Shown here one piece after another: positions 1 to 8,418 of a stretch of 64,000 nucleotides of DNA (position 1 is the first letter of the stretch; the number at the start of each line of letters is the position of its first letter). The notes beneath the pieces are model-generated. The model was not told the origin of the DNA, ran no database searches, and saw only the letters and a program-made list of their open reading frames with translations. Source of the DNA: Paenibacillus sp. Marseille-Q4541 (lineage in GTDB: Bacteria > Bacillota > Bacilli > Paenibacillales > Paenibacillaceae); NCBI RefSeq assembly GCF_018310695.1, contig NZ_JAGXCY010000014.1:1-64000 (forward strand), read 5' to 3'. Made by a program: the position numbers and the translations under genes.

Positions 1-61
1 CTAAAAATTCATGATCATGGAAATTAATAAGGACATTCCCTTTTTTTATTTTAGTTAAACA

Positions 62-125
62 AAAAGAAACCAATCCTTTAGTAAAGTGTAGTTACTACAC
101 CCTATGTAAAGGAGAGGTTTCTTTT
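62..125. terminator. Triple-nested hairpin
   Basis: Three perfect arms nest inside one another: AAAAGAAACC (62-71) with GGTTTCTTTT (116-125), TCCTTTA (74-80) with TAAAGGA (107-113), and GTGTAGT (86-92) with ACTACAC (94-100). T-rich ends on both strands fit a bidirectional terminator. It may belong to a gene left of the window. Confidence 0.6.
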
Positions 126-272
126 GTCCATCTAATATTTATATAATCATTGTTTTTCAATTGGTTCATTAATTTCAAGCCAGCGATGAAGAAATTAATA
201 ATAGTGCAAAAGAATATATCAACTATATCTTTAAGTATCAATAGTTATGTGTAATTGATACAAATACAACAG

Positions 273-315
273 GGGCTATCCCAAGTCTTTATCAAAGACA
301 CCTTAAGGATAGCCC
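273..315 (-). terminator. Terminator of the KAS III-like gene
   Basis: GGGCTATCC (273-281) pairs with GGATAGCCC (307-315), with an inner GTCTTT/AAAGAC stem. It lies about 50 bases past the stop of the minus-strand synthase gene. Confidence 0.6.
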
Positions 316-364
316 TTACGTTATGAACAATATATCTCAACTGTTAGTCTTTCTTGTCAACGAA

Positions 365-1519
365 TCAGCTGCTGTAATCGCCCATTTCAAATGAAGATCC
401 CACGACGGTCAGCAGCATAACAGAGCTTTGAAATCTCCCACTTTCAGGAACCACGCATAACACTTGCTCACCCTCTGAGAGGTGTCCTGAATTCAGCAAT
501 TCCTCAAGCATAATATATATCGAAGCCGAGCCCGTATTGCCTTTCGTATATAAGTTCGTGAACCATTTTTCTTCAGGGATGTTCACCCCACCAAGCTCCA
601 ATAACCGGAATATTTCCTCTTTGAAAAAATGAGATGAATAATGACAGACCATCCAATCAATTGACTCAGGAACAATCTTACCTTCCTTCACAAGTTCCAA
701 GAATCGATTCGTCCCCACCTTTGTTATTTCATTAACAAGCCTTACGTCTTGCTTCAGATTAAGGGCTCCTTGATCTGCTGCTTCATGAATCGATGGATAA
801 TCAAGCCAGGAAGCAATTCCACTCTCTTTATCCATTCCGGAATACATACAAACATCGTATTGATTTGCATACGACTTGTTGTCGATCCATTCGATTCGCA
901 GGGATTGTCCCTCTTTGGAAGGATTATTTTGCAATATAGCCGCTCCCGCTCCATCTGAAAGCATAAATCTTAAGAAGTCCGTATCAAAGGGGACCCGGCC
1001 CTTAGCATAGATCTCCTGTGCTTCAAACTTTGTATGTTTAAACTCACGGCTGAGAAACTCACTGGCACATGAGATTGCTACTGTGTGCTCACCTGATTTT
1101 ATATGTAAATAAGCATTCTTCAGTGCATGCATTCCACTCGCACATAACCCAGAATGAGATGAAATTTCCATAACGGGGAATCCAGTCTCTGCATGTACCA
1201 TGCTTGCAAATCCAGGTAGGAGTAAGTCTGCTCTTGTCGTACCTGTCGCAAGAAATCCAATTTCATGTTCTTCTACATTCCTATTTCGTTCTAGTGCATC
1301 GCGAATAGCCAGGGTGGCCATTTCTGCATTCGAGTATACACTCTTTTGTTCTTTATTCATTGCATAATATCGATAACGAATTTGATTCTTCTCCAGAATG
1401 ATTCGTTTGGTTTTGGAAGACTTACCTCCTATTTTGCCGAGATAATCTTCGATTTCATCATTACTAACCGGAGAACCAGGAAGGAATTTACCTAAACTTG
1501 TAATATAAACAGAACTCAT
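365..1519 (-). CDS. 3-oxoacyl-ACP synthase III-like (KAS III family)
   Basis: A thiolase-fold condensing enzyme of the FabH/KAS III type, which would condense an acyl primer with a malonyl-type extender. The catalytic triad is readable: Cys in SHSGLCASGM, His in MVCHYSS and Asn in KGNTGSAS. The start is the ATG at 1519, preceded by GTGAGGTG; an in-frame GTG 12 bases upstream lies inside that ribosome site. At 384 residues it is longer than housekeeping FabH (about 310-330), and its N-terminus (YITSLGKFLPGSPVSNDEIE) resembles KAS III-like enzymes of specialised metabolism. No acyl carrier protein or other biosynthetic gene sits nearby, so the substrate is unknown. Confidence 0.8.
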   Translation of the reverse strand: MSSVYITSLGKFLPGSPVSNDEIEDYLGKIGGKSSKTKRIILEKNQIRYRYYAMNKEQKSVYSNAEMATLAIRDALERNRNVEEHEIGFLATGTTRADLLLPGFASMVHAETGFPVMEISSHSGLCASGMHALKNAYLHIKSGEHTVAISCASEFLSREFKHTKFEAQEIYAKGRVPFDTDFLRFMLSDGAGAAILQNNPSKEGQSLRIEWIDNKSYANQYDVCMYSGMDKESGIASWLDYPSIHEAADQGALNLKQDVRLVNEITKVGTNRFLELVKEGKIVPESIDWMVCHYSSHFFKEEIFRLLELGGVNIPEEKWFTNLYTKGNTGSASIYIMLEELLNSGHLSEGEQVLCVVPESGRFQSSVMLLTVVGSSFEMGDYSS

Positions 1520-1661
1520 ATAACACCTCACTATTAAAATGAAATTGATAGATATATAGGTATTCTACCTTATTGAAAATATAGCTAATTATTCCTATTT
1601 TTTCAAACTATTATTTATCAGGGCAGACTTTATTAGTAGTCTTTCAGATCGTAGAAACGCT

Positions 1662-1702
1662 AAAAGGACATGACAGCACCTACTTCGTACCATCGTGTCC
1701 TT
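1662..1702 (-). terminator. Terminator of lpd
   Basis: AAAAGGACATGA (1662-1673) pairs with TCGTGTCCTT (1693-1702) with one mismatch. On the minus strand the stem is followed by TTTT. It lies just past the lpd stop. Confidence 0.6.
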
Positions 1703-1727
1703 ATTAATAACATGTAATCTGCTACTC

Positions 1728-3113
1728 TTATTTCCTTATCATCATTTTTCTAACCGCGTTGTCGGCAGCTTCCATAATCACTTCTCCCAATGTGGGATGA
1801 GGGTGAATCGTCATTGCCAAGTCCTCTACGGTTGCCCCCATCTCGATAGCAAGAGCAAGCTCCGAAATAAGTGTGGATGCCTCCACTCCTACGATTTGTG
1901 CACCGATCACGATGCCTGAGGTAGGATCTGCAACGATCTTGATAAATCCTTCGGTTTCCCTGAGTGCCAATGCTCTTCCGTTGATACCAAAAGAAGCTTT
2001 GCCAATCACAAACGGGATCGATTTTGCCTTTGCTTCTGTTTCACTTACGCCAACGCTAGACAGTTCAGGACTCGAAAAAACGACAAGCGGAATGGCTTTA
2101 TAATCAACCTTGGAGGTAAGGCCAGCAATCGCTTCTGCGGCAACCTTAGCTTCATAGGACGCCTTATGAGCCAGGGCCGGACCCGCCGTAATGTCTCCTA
2201 TTGCGAAAATATGAGGGATAGAGGTTCTGCACTGTTCGTCCGTCTCGATTAATCCCTTGCTCGTCACAGGTAATCCTATGTGCTCCAGTCCTAGCTTGCC
2301 GTCTGTATTTGGTTTTCTGCCGACCGTGACTAGCACATAGTCCGCTGTCACATGATACTGCTCCTGATTTTGTGAATAATGCAGTGTAATGGTATCCGCA
2401 TTCTGCACCGCGCTCCCAGCTGTCGCCCCGGTAATAATATGAACCCCATCGGCTTTCAGCTGCCGTACAACCGGGGCTACAAGGTCCGCCTCGAATCCAG
2501 GCAGCACTTGTTCTCCTCCCTCCAGAATCGTTACCTTTGTTCCAAATTTGGCATACATCTGCCCTAGTTCGATTCCGATATATCCACCACCAATAACGAT
2601 CAGGCTGGTCGGAATCTCTTGGAGCGACAGTGCTTCTGTGGAAGACAAAATACGTCCTTCAACTGGAAAGGCTTGCAGTTCAATCGGACGAGATCCTGTT
2701 GCGAGTATGGCATGCTTAAAAGAAAGGGTCTGCTCCTGTCCAGCTTGTTTGATTAGAACAGTATGTTCATCAACCAGACTAGCCTCTCCTTCCAGAATGC
2801 TCACACCAGCCATTTTTAATAAATACTGCACTCCGCCTGCCTGCTTATTCACAATCCCTCGCTTGAAATCCTGTGCATTCTTAAATGACCCTGACGCATC
2901 TATATTATTGAATGATCTGAACAAATCATAGCGATGCGATTCTGCAATTAATGCTTTGGATGGAATACAGCCAACATGCGTGCAGACTCCCCCAAGCTGA
3001 CTTCGTTCAACAATCGCGGTCTTCATACCAAGCTGTGAGGATCGCAGCGCGGCCACATAACCTCCCGGACCTGATCCAATGACCAACGTTTCTACGGATT
3101 CAAGCTTACTCAT
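1728..3113 (-). CDS. lpdA: Dihydrolipoyl dehydrogenase (E3)
   Basis: FAD-dependent class I pyridine nucleotide-disulfide oxidoreductase that reoxidises protein-bound dihydrolipoamide using NAD+. Visible motifs in order: FAD-binding GSGPGGYVAA near residue 13; redox disulfide GGVCTHVGCIPSK near 41-53; NAD-binding VIGGGYIGIELG near 172; second FAD motif FAIGDITAGP near 310; and the C-terminal active-site TIHPHPTLGE. The 461-residue length is normal and GGAGG precedes the ATG. It stands alone, without E1 or E2 genes of a 2-oxoacid dehydrogenase complex, and is transcribed away from a TetR-type repressor. This suggests an accessory E3 with conditional expression. The E3 assignment is solid; its partner complex is not known from this window. 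Confidence 0.93.
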   Translation of the reverse strand: MSKLESVETLVIGSGPGGYVAALRSSQLGMKTAIVERSQLGGVCTHVGCIPSKALIAESHRYDLFRSFNNIDASGSFKNAQDFKRGIVNKQAGGVQYLLKMAGVSILEGEASLVDEHTVLIKQAGQEQTLSFKHAILATGSRPIELQAFPVEGRILSSTEALSLQEIPTSLIVIGGGYIGIELGQMYAKFGTKVTILEGGEQVLPGFEADLVAPVVRQLKADGVHIITGATAGSAVQNADTITLHYSQNQEQYHVTADYVLVTVGRKPNTDGKLGLEHIGLPVTSKGLIETDEQCRTSIPHIFAIGDITAGPALAHKASYEAKVAAEAIAGLTSKVDYKAIPLVVFSSPELSSVGVSETEAKAKSIPFVIGKASFGINGRALALRETEGFIKIVADPTSGIVIGAQIVGVEASTLISELALAIEMGATVEDLAMTIHPHPTLGEVIMEAADNAVRKMMIRK

Positions 3114-3141
3114 ATCCTGATACCTCCAGTTGAAGCTAAAT

Positions 3142-3183
3142 TAAAATATGATGTTCATAATATATTATAGTCATCATATTTTA
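3142..3183. promoter_or_regulatory. 42-bp composite palindrome, probable TetR operator
   Basis: TAAAATATGATG (3142-3153) is the exact reverse complement of CATCATATTTTA (3172-3183). Between them lies a perfect 12-bp palindrome, ATAATATATTAT (3157-3168), set off by 3 unmatched bases on each side. It lies between lpd and the divergent tetR gene and covers the lpd -10 box, so repressor binding there would block lpd transcription. Confidence 0.75.
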
Positions 3184-3193
3184 GAAACGTCAA
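3164..3193 (-). promoter_or_regulatory. lpd promoter
   Basis: Read on the minus strand: -35 TTGACG (3193-3188), an 18-bp spacer, then -10 TATAAT (3169-3164). The -10 lies inside the composite palindrome. Confidence 0.65.
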
Positions 3194-3240
3194 TATCTGT
3201 GTTTAAGCCTACTTGGGCTAACCACCATCAGATCGCTAAA

Positions 3241-3269
3241 TTGACACGCTTTATTATGACGAATATAAT
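3241..3269 (+). promoter_or_regulatory. tetR promoter, perfect sigma-A consensus
   Basis: TTGACA (3241-3246), 17-bp spacer, TATAAT (3264-3269). Transcription would begin near 3276, about 25 bases before the start codon. The palindromic operator lies upstream of this promoter. Confidence 0.8.
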
Positions 3270-3300
3270 ATTTTGAAAAGTAGACTTACGAAGCTGTGGA

Positions 3301-3876
3301 GTGATTACAATACCGTATCCCAAAGGCCATAAAATAAAAGTACGGAATAAAATTGTTGAAAGTGCTGCCCAGGCTTTTCGCACCAAGGGTATTCAAGAAG
3401 TAAGTGTTCCGTTCATTATGAAGGGCGCCGGATTGACTCATGGAGGATTCTATGCGCATTTTGACAACAAAGATCAGCTGGTCACCGAAGCTTGCCGGTA
3501 TGCCATTAGCGATACCATCGAACTTCTGCAGAAAGCCGCTGATCAAGAGACGCCGAACTCCAAAATCAATTCGGTCATTGATTATTATTTAAGTACGTAT
3601 CACCGTGACAAAAAGGAGATCGGCTGCATTATTCCTGCCCTTTCTGGCGAGATATCCCGTTCTTCAGAAGAGGTTCAGCAGGTATTCACCCATGAACTGG
3701 AGCGGATGATTGCTTTTATCTCCCATCTGGCGAAAATAGACACTTCCAGAGGCAGTGCACTATTCAGTACCATGGTTGGCTCTCTTGTTCTTGCACGGTC
3801 TGTTAGTGATCCTGAACTGAGCGACAACATCCTCTCGGCAGGCAAGAAGGCAGCCAAAGAGCTGGTTATGAGCTAA
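3301..3876 (+). CDS. TetR/AcrR-family repressor
   Basis: One-component repressor with an N-terminal TetR helix-turn-helix (about residues 12-60: KIVESAAQAFRTKGIQEVSV, then GLTHGGFYAHFDNKDQL). The remaining residues are the ligand-binding and dimerisation part. The 191-residue length is typical. The GTG start at 3301 follows a weak GTGGA-type ribosome site. It is divergent from lpd, and a 42-bp palindrome overlaps the lpd promoter, so lpd is the likely target. The inducer is unknown. Confidence 0.88.
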   Translation: MITIPYPKGHKIKVRNKIVESAAQAFRTKGIQEVSVPFIMKGAGLTHGGFYAHFDNKDQLVTEACRYAISDTIELLQKAADQETPNSKINSVIDYYLSTYHRDKKEIGCIIPALSGEISRSSEEVQQVFTHELERMIAFISHLAKIDTSRGSALFSTMVGSLVLARSVSDPELSDNILSAGKKAAKELVMS

Positions 3877-3917
3877 CATAGAGATATGATCCACGATTCC
3901 TTTGTACTAATTCACAA

Positions 3918-3996
3918 AAATAGGGGAACGGCTTGATGGATTGGGCTTTTCCCCATTTTCCATTCATCCATTCCCCTATTTCATCACGGCTTTATA
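3918..3996. repeat. Hairpin within a dispersed ~70-bp repeat, copy 1
   Basis: AAATAGGGGAA (3918-3928) pairs with TTCCCCTATTT (3971-3981). It can serve the convergent tetR and oxidoreductase genes as terminator. The stretch 3923-3996, beginning with GGCTTGATGGAT and ending with GGCTTTAT, recurs at 35999-36070 behind another repressor gene. Confidence 0.6.
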
Positions 3997-4032
3997 CTAC
4001 CCGAGACCTGTTTCCGATTGTTTACGAGAATT

Positions 4033-5043
4033 CTACTGCTTCGCCCCCATCAATTGAGGTCTTACATCTGTAAAACCTTCACCCGGCTTACGCAGAGCTT
4101 CGAGTACAACCTGCGCATTATACCCGTCATAGAAATTATAGAAAATACCAGGCTCTCCGTTCAAAATCTGAATGATTTGCTTCAAGATCGGCAACGGACT
4201 AACGATGTCCTCCACATCTACAGGCTGAAGATCGGCATCCTTACCGCTTCGGAACAGGTGGCGCCAGTTTTCGAGCGCTATCGTTCCTTCCTCACCGTGA
4301 ACCACTAGGGAGACACGCTCCTCCCCTTCCCGCTCATCAGTTCCAAACAGGTGAATCTCAATATCATTATGTAATCGCAGAACTGCACGGACACGGCTTT
4401 CGGACTGATTCGAATCCGCCGGAAACTGAACCTCGCTCTTCACATGCGTAATCGGACCGAACACCTGCTGAATCATTTGGATCCAGTGAATGCCGACTTC
4501 GAGCAGATATCCGCCCTGCTGTCTTGAGGAGATCCATGGATTTTGCTGCCAGGACCTCGGCCACTGCGGAAACTCCAGATATAGATCCATCTTGTGGATC
4601 TGGCCGATCGACTGCTCTTCCATTAATCCCTTGAGCTTCAGGACCGCCGGGTCGAGCGGAAGCGAGAAATGAACGGCATGAAGCACGTCGGCCTGCTCTG
4701 CCAGCTCCACCAGACTCCGAGCTTCGGTCAAGCTGTTAGCCAGCGGCTTCTCGCAGAAGACATGGATGCCTTTCTCAAATGCGATCTTGGCCACGTCATA
4801 ATGCAGGGACGGCGGAACCGCGATATACACGAGGTCAAGCGGGACCTCATTCAGCAGCTGTCGGTAGTCGGTGTACAGCCGGGGGCTAATTCCTGCTGCT
4901 TCGACTTCCTTGTGCATACTAGCTTCATCACTTTCGCAAAGTGCGACTAACTCGATTCTTTCCGCATATTCGGGCAGCAACCGGTGAATCATAACTCGGC
5001 CCATGTGACCTAAGCCGATAACGGCCATTTTCTGTTTATTCAT
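4033..5043 (-). CDS. Gfo/Idh/MocA-family oxidoreductase
   Basis: NAD(P)-dependent oxidoreductase of the glucose-fructose oxidoreductase/inositol dehydrogenase family, acting on a sugar or sugar-like substrate that cannot be named from sequence. The Rossmann motif is at the N-terminus (MAVIGLGHMGRVM), followed by the family signature FCEKPLANS near residue 97 and the C-terminal domain with EVGIHWIQMI, where the family places its catalytic His. The 336-residue length is normal and AGGAGAACAGG precedes the ATG. It is a single-gene unit, convergent with tetR. Confidence 0.85.
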   Translation of the reverse strand: MNKQKMAVIGLGHMGRVMIHRLLPEYAERIELVALCESDEASMHKEVEAAGISPRLYTDYRQLLNEVPLDLVYIAVPPSLHYDVAKIAFEKGIHVFCEKPLANSLTEARSLVELAEQADVLHAVHFSLPLDPAVLKLKGLMEEQSIGQIHKMDLYLEFPQWPRSWQQNPWISSRQQGGYLLEVGIHWIQMIQQVFGPITHVKSEVQFPADSNQSESRVRAVLRLHNDIEIHLFGTDEREGEERVSLVVHGEEGTIALENWRHLFRSGKDADLQPVDVEDIVSPLPILKQIIQILNGEPGIFYNFYDGYNAQVVLEALRKPGEGFTDVRPQLMGAKQ

Positions 5044-5260
5044 CCTGTTCTCCTATTCCATTGATGATTGAATTTTGTAAATAAATGCCACGCACCTATT
5101 ATAGATCAGGTGTTGCTGCCAGTACACTTAGATATGTAGAAAGTCTAATATACTTCTAAACTGCCAAATCTCCAACAATTGTTTCCATAAATACTTTTTT
5201 TCTTCTTCATCGCAGACAATATTTCCTGAACATTAGTTTTATTAATCAAACGAAGGGAAT

Positions 5261-5299
5261 AAAAAAAGACCCGAAAGGTAACAAACCAATCGAGTCTTG
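5261..5299 (-). terminator. Terminator
   Basis: On the minus strand AAGACTCG pairs with TTTCGGGTCTT across a loop and is followed by TTTTTTT. It ends the 83-residue gene at 5307-5558. Confidence 0.5.
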
Positions 5300-5306
5300 C
5301 ATTGTT

Positions 5307-5558
5307 TTACGATTCAAATGTTGTTTTATCAGGAAATTGTCCGTTTTCATTATACAGACATCTTGCTAATCTTTGAGCCGCTCTATCGAAATAAAATTTA
5401 GACTCGTTGTTGGCATTTAATACTGGCTCAATTTCCTGAATTGTCTCCTTCTCTTTATTAAGTTCAATCTTTCCCATTACTTGTTCGTTCGGCCCAAAAC
5501 GATAAATAACCTTTTCATCGTCTTCATAATCTTTCAGCAGTAATACAAATGAAGCCAT
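5307..5558 (-). CDS. Small conserved-looking protein, possibly immunity-associated
   Basis: 83 residues starting MASFVLLLKDYEDDEK. The start was chosen because AGGAGG lies 6 bases upstream; an upstream in-frame Met would put that site inside the gene. It is soluble and acidic, with no recognised motif. It is the last member of a minus-strand run of small genes that includes toxin tails and putative immunity genes, so a role in self-protection is possible. That is inferred from context only. Confidence 0.55.
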   Translation of the reverse strand: MASFVLLLKDYEDDEKVIYRFGPNEQVMGKIELNKEKETIQEIEPVLNANNESKFYFDRAAQRLARCLYNENGQFPDKTTFES

Positions 5559-5769
5559 TGAATTCCCTCCTAAGGTCTCCAAACCCTTCCGGACTTTTCA
5601 GAAGCAGAATGGGCAGTTTCATAATCTGTTTTGAAAATGTATTTGGTTACAAAGATCATTTGGACTCGCCAGACCTCACAGATTAACTTTCTTCATGAAA
5701 TTGGTTAAATCTCGCTATACCTTTCTAATCTTCTTCACTCGACCAAACTAAAGGGAGCTGAGGAATTGA

Positions 5770-6192
5770 TTATTTATACCGTTCTAAATTATGATACGGG
5801 TTCGAAATATTTACACCAACCTCATCAATAGTTTCTAATATCTCATTAAGTATCATTCCATCTATTTTTTCATTTTGTTTTATGGACTCCTTAATTTTTA
5901 CAAAACAATTCTCTAATCCAAGGTTTACAACAATCGAAAGTATAATATCAACATCCTCATAAGAATCAGTATTCCATAAGTTGCAGAGAATCTTGTCCAC
6001 TTGTTTTCTTGTTTCATTTTCCAGTACTTCATAAGTCATGACTTGCCTATCTGTTAATTGGCTAAGGATTAATAAAAACTCTCGTTTATCGATATTTTCT
6101 AATGCGAACTCAATTAATACATTTTGAAATATCAATGCTAACGTCTCTGATGGCATTCTATCAGGTAATTTCTCAATTTCTTCAAGATTCAT
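5770..6192 (-). CDS. Putative immunity protein
   Basis: 140 residues, largely helical by appearance, acidic, with no signal peptide or membrane segment. GAGGGGAATT precedes the ATG. It starts 5 bases after the stop of a toxin-like C-terminal fragment (6198-6548). That arrangement of toxin tip followed at once by a small acidic protein is how polymorphic toxins are paired with their immunity proteins. I do not recognise the family. Confidence 0.55.
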   Translation of the reverse strand: MNLEEIEKLPDRMPSETLALIFQNVLIEFALENIDKREFLLILSQLTDRQVMTYEVLENETRKQVDKILCNLWNTDSYEDVDIILSIVVNLGLENCFVKIKESIKQNEKIDGMILNEILETIDEVGVNISNPYHNLERYK

Positions 6193-6197
6193 TTTTT

Positions 6198-6548
6198 TTA
6201 ATTCCCCTCTATTGGAACATGAACTTCATTTAAAGACTGGTTTCTTGTCCATGTTCCATCTGTTTTTAATTGTTTATTTCCTATCTTTATTTGTGCTGTC
6301 CAACGATTGCCTGAAGCAGCTTCAGGATAATTACTTGCAGCTACAGGGTCTGGTGAATGCCAGCGGATAATCGCCTTTTGCCCATCGGCAAGTAAACATT
6401 CATACTTTGCTGCATCTCTTGTGAGTGTCTCGATAGAAGTACTTATAGACCTTGAACCATTACCTGTTCCTTCAGCACCCTTCCCCCCATCCCCACCCGA
6501 ATCATTTTTGTCCAATGAGTAAAGATAACAAAAAACAAGTCAATCATG
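6198..6548 (-). pseudogene. C-terminal fragment of a polymorphic toxin
   Basis: An open frame with no convincing ribosome site. It opens with a Gly-rich linker (GGDGGKGAEGTGNGS) and continues into a compact domain with RWHSPDP, RWTAQIKIGNKQLKTDG and NEVHVPI. Linker plus C-terminal domain, followed within 5 bases by a small acidic gene, fits the tip of a toxin whose delivery region has been lost. TTG at 6515 and ATG at 6548 are both in frame. The toxin activity cannot be named. Confidence 0.5.
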
Positions 6549-6729
6549 GTGGTATCTGACCTTACGGGTATTACATAGGTTATAGATGTTAATGGTTGAA
6601 TGATGAGTTCATTCGGCACTGGTTACTTGAATTTGTCACATTGGAATAAACCATCAATAGCAAGACAGCCCAGATAATAACGGTAAATCCCGAATGCACT
6701 CGAATAGCTGGCGGAAATGACCCCAGATT

Positions 6730-6762
6730 AAAAAAAACTTGAAAGGCATAAAGCCTATCAAG
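6730..6762 (-). terminator. Terminator
   Basis: On the minus strand CTTGATAGGC, a 5-base loop and GCCTTTCAAG are followed by TTTTTTTT. This intrinsic terminator ends the gene at 6775-7050. Confidence 0.8.
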
Positions 6763-6774
6763 GTTAAGAAAATT

Positions 6775-7050
6775 CTACTCATACAATGGAACTAAGATTC
6801 TTCCTATCAAATCCTCAGGTGTATAGTTCGTACCATCGAATGCAAGATAGAGATAATCCTTCGAACGTTTTACGTTAGGACCGTCCACAAACATTGGCCC
6901 TTTAAGGAAAAAACGTTTGTTATTTTGACCCTTATCGACAAGAACTGTCTTTATCAACGGACTGTCTATGCTCCCTGATAGTTTAGCTTCGACTGTTATG
7001 AGGTTCACTTCTTTAAGTGAATCGGCCTTAATAATTTCTAGTTCAAACAA
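6775..7050 (-). CDS. Small protein, putative orphan immunity protein
   Basis: 91 residues beginning MFELEIIKADSLKEVNLITV and ending GRILVPLYE; it looks beta-rich and soluble. The TTG start at 7050 has GAGGTG 7 bases upstream. It begins 11 bases after the stop of a 37-residue toxin-tail-like frame (7062-7175) that belongs to a decayed WXG100 gene. It has its own terminator. No family recognised; the immunity role rests on position. Confidence 0.5.
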   Translation of the reverse strand: MFELEIIKADSLKEVNLITVEAKLSGSIDSPLIKTVLVDKGQNNKRFFLKGPMFVDGPNVKRSKDYLYLAFDGTNYTPEDLIGRILVPLYE

Positions 7051-7061
7051 TTGAATTCACC

Positions 7062-7221
7062 TCACTCTTCACCTAGTAATTTTCTATAATCCCTAAGTGC
7101 TTGAATTGTCTGTCTCGTTTCATTATTTGGAATTCCATATGCCTTCCTATCCTTCCGCAGCCCTTTCGACTTCATCCGATACTCGGATCAGCACCTCGGG
7201 CGGAACGAGTATTCTAGACAT
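7062..7221 (-). pseudogene. WXG100 toxin gene reduced to its head and tail
   Basis: A good ribosome site (GGAGAGG, 6 bases before ATG at 7221) leads into MSRILVPPEVLIRVSDEVER, a typical opening of a WXG100/ESAT-6-like protein, but a stop at 7147-7149 ends it after 24 codons. In another frame, overlapping and continuing to 7062, is a 37-residue tail (LRKDRKAYGIPNNETRQTIQ and beyond) running up to a putative immunity gene. This looks like a large internal, out-of-frame deletion that removed the WXG core and most of the toxin. Confidence 0.55.
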
Positions 7222-7508
7222 TCGCATCCTCTCCAAGATATCATTGGTACCTTATTCTATCTATTTTCTATTATATGGAAAAGGTTCTAGGGTCCTTCAT
7301 AATCGAGAGGGTTGGAGTAGAAAGGCTAAAAAAATAAAGTTTTTCACTTAGATAATGGATCATAAGCACTAGTAAGCTCACCCTTTTTCCTCTCGAATAG
7401 TGACAGGCACGATTTTCCAATACGATGTATACATAATAAAAAGACCCTAGAAGGTTTTTCTTCCACGGCCGTTTGTGATTGCTTTTATTCAGTTTCATTA
7501 GAACAGTG

Positions 7509-8015
7509 TTAACTCTTAATAAATACGATCTTTACACCAACCACCTGATCCTGCCCATTCACTGCCTTATACACGCCGTAAGCACCGTCACCCATACCGG
7601 TACGAGATACGACGCCCCCCATCAGAACACCCGCTTCTTCCCCATTTTCGGTGATATCGCAGCAGGCAAGATACCATTCGCTGTCCGTATCGGCATTACC
7701 GGCCGCATCAGGGATTCGATAATGGTTACTATCAAAAACCCCAGCCTGTCCGCTATCTACCCCAGCCACAAAAGGACACTTGATCCACTCCAACAATGCC
7801 CCCTGTTCTGCAACCGATTGATGATAAGCCGTCAACTTCGCGTTGGCTTCGCCCCAATCCGGGATCTCTACCTTCTCCACTTCCGTGGCCCAAGTACCAT
7901 TCAATACAGGTTCTAACACACCCATGATGATAATGTTCGTATCCAATTCATAACAAGGATCTGCGACTACCATTTGCCCAGAATTCACTTCGAAATTACC
8001 TAGTTGAATAAACAA
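7509..8015 (-). CDS. Uncharacterised protein, possibly DUF4241-like
   Basis: 168 residues from a TTG at 8015, 8 bases after GGAGG; an earlier TTG overlaps that ribosome site. Notable stretches are VADPCYELDT near the start, VDSGQAGVFDSNHYR in the middle and a Gly-rich end (MGGVVSRTGMGDGAYGVY). The VDSGQAG and GDG-Y pattern recalls DUF4241-type proteins, which are often found beside toxin or immunity genes, but I am unsure. It is a single gene in the toxin/immunity island. Confidence 0.55.
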   Translation of the reverse strand: MFIQLGNFEVNSGQMVVADPCYELDTNIIIMGVLEPVLNGTWATEVEKVEIPDWGEANAKLTAYHQSVAEQGALLEWIKCPFVAGVDSGQAGVFDSNHYRIPDAAGNADTDSEWYLACCDITENGEEAGVLMGGVVSRTGMGDGAYGVYKAVNGQDQVVGVKIVFIKS

Positions 8016-8109
8016 TAAGGATACCTCCAATAACTATGTATGATGATTCTATTTTAGCACGTATGACATGGAGGATAAGATAGTAGCTATTGAGAGACGA
8101 AGGTGAGCT

Positions 8110-8337
8110 TTATTTTTTAAAAACAGAGTGGTATGTTTCGTAGGGTATTTCTAGTTGGCTGGATATCTGAAGAAGGAGTTCATCTGCTCTATGTATCAAA
8201 TTTGTTAGATGTGTAGGCTGCATTTTACTGATTAAAACGCTCTCCTGTAATAAAAAGGATAAGGATTGTATAAATATCAACGATTCCACGTTCATCACAG
8301 AACTTACAGAAAACATCCGCGCTATATCGTCCAGCAT
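8110..8337 (-). CDS. Small helical protein of unknown function
   Basis: 75 residues, predicted mostly helical, no recognised motif. The ATG at 8337 has only a weak, distant ribosome site. It is divergent from the XRE-type regulator at 8419, with about 80 bases between, so the two may share regulation. Confidence 0.45.
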   Translation of the reverse strand: MLDDIARMFSVSSVMNVESLIFIQSLSFLLQESVLISKMQPTHLTNLIHRADELLLQISSQLEIPYETYHSVFKK

Positions 8338-8418
8338 AATTTTTGTATTAAGTGTCCTTTTCTCCTGCTGAATAGAACCGTATAAGATAAATTTAACTAT
8401 CCATTAAGGGGTTATAAC

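Larger units (their letters stand above)
1..364. other. Intergenic region with two large hairpins
   Basis: No complete gene is visible. A short open stretch on the plus strand ending near 242 (SDEEINNSAKEYINYIFKYQ then stop) could be a gene remnant but has no start or ribosome site. The region is otherwise AT-rich and holds the two hairpins listed separately. Confidence 0.5.

Noticed and set aside
7271..7498. 75-codon minus-strand open frame with an LNKSNHKRPW opening
   Set aside because: No ribosome site and no protein-like composition; part of it lies over a hairpin-like stretch near 7440.
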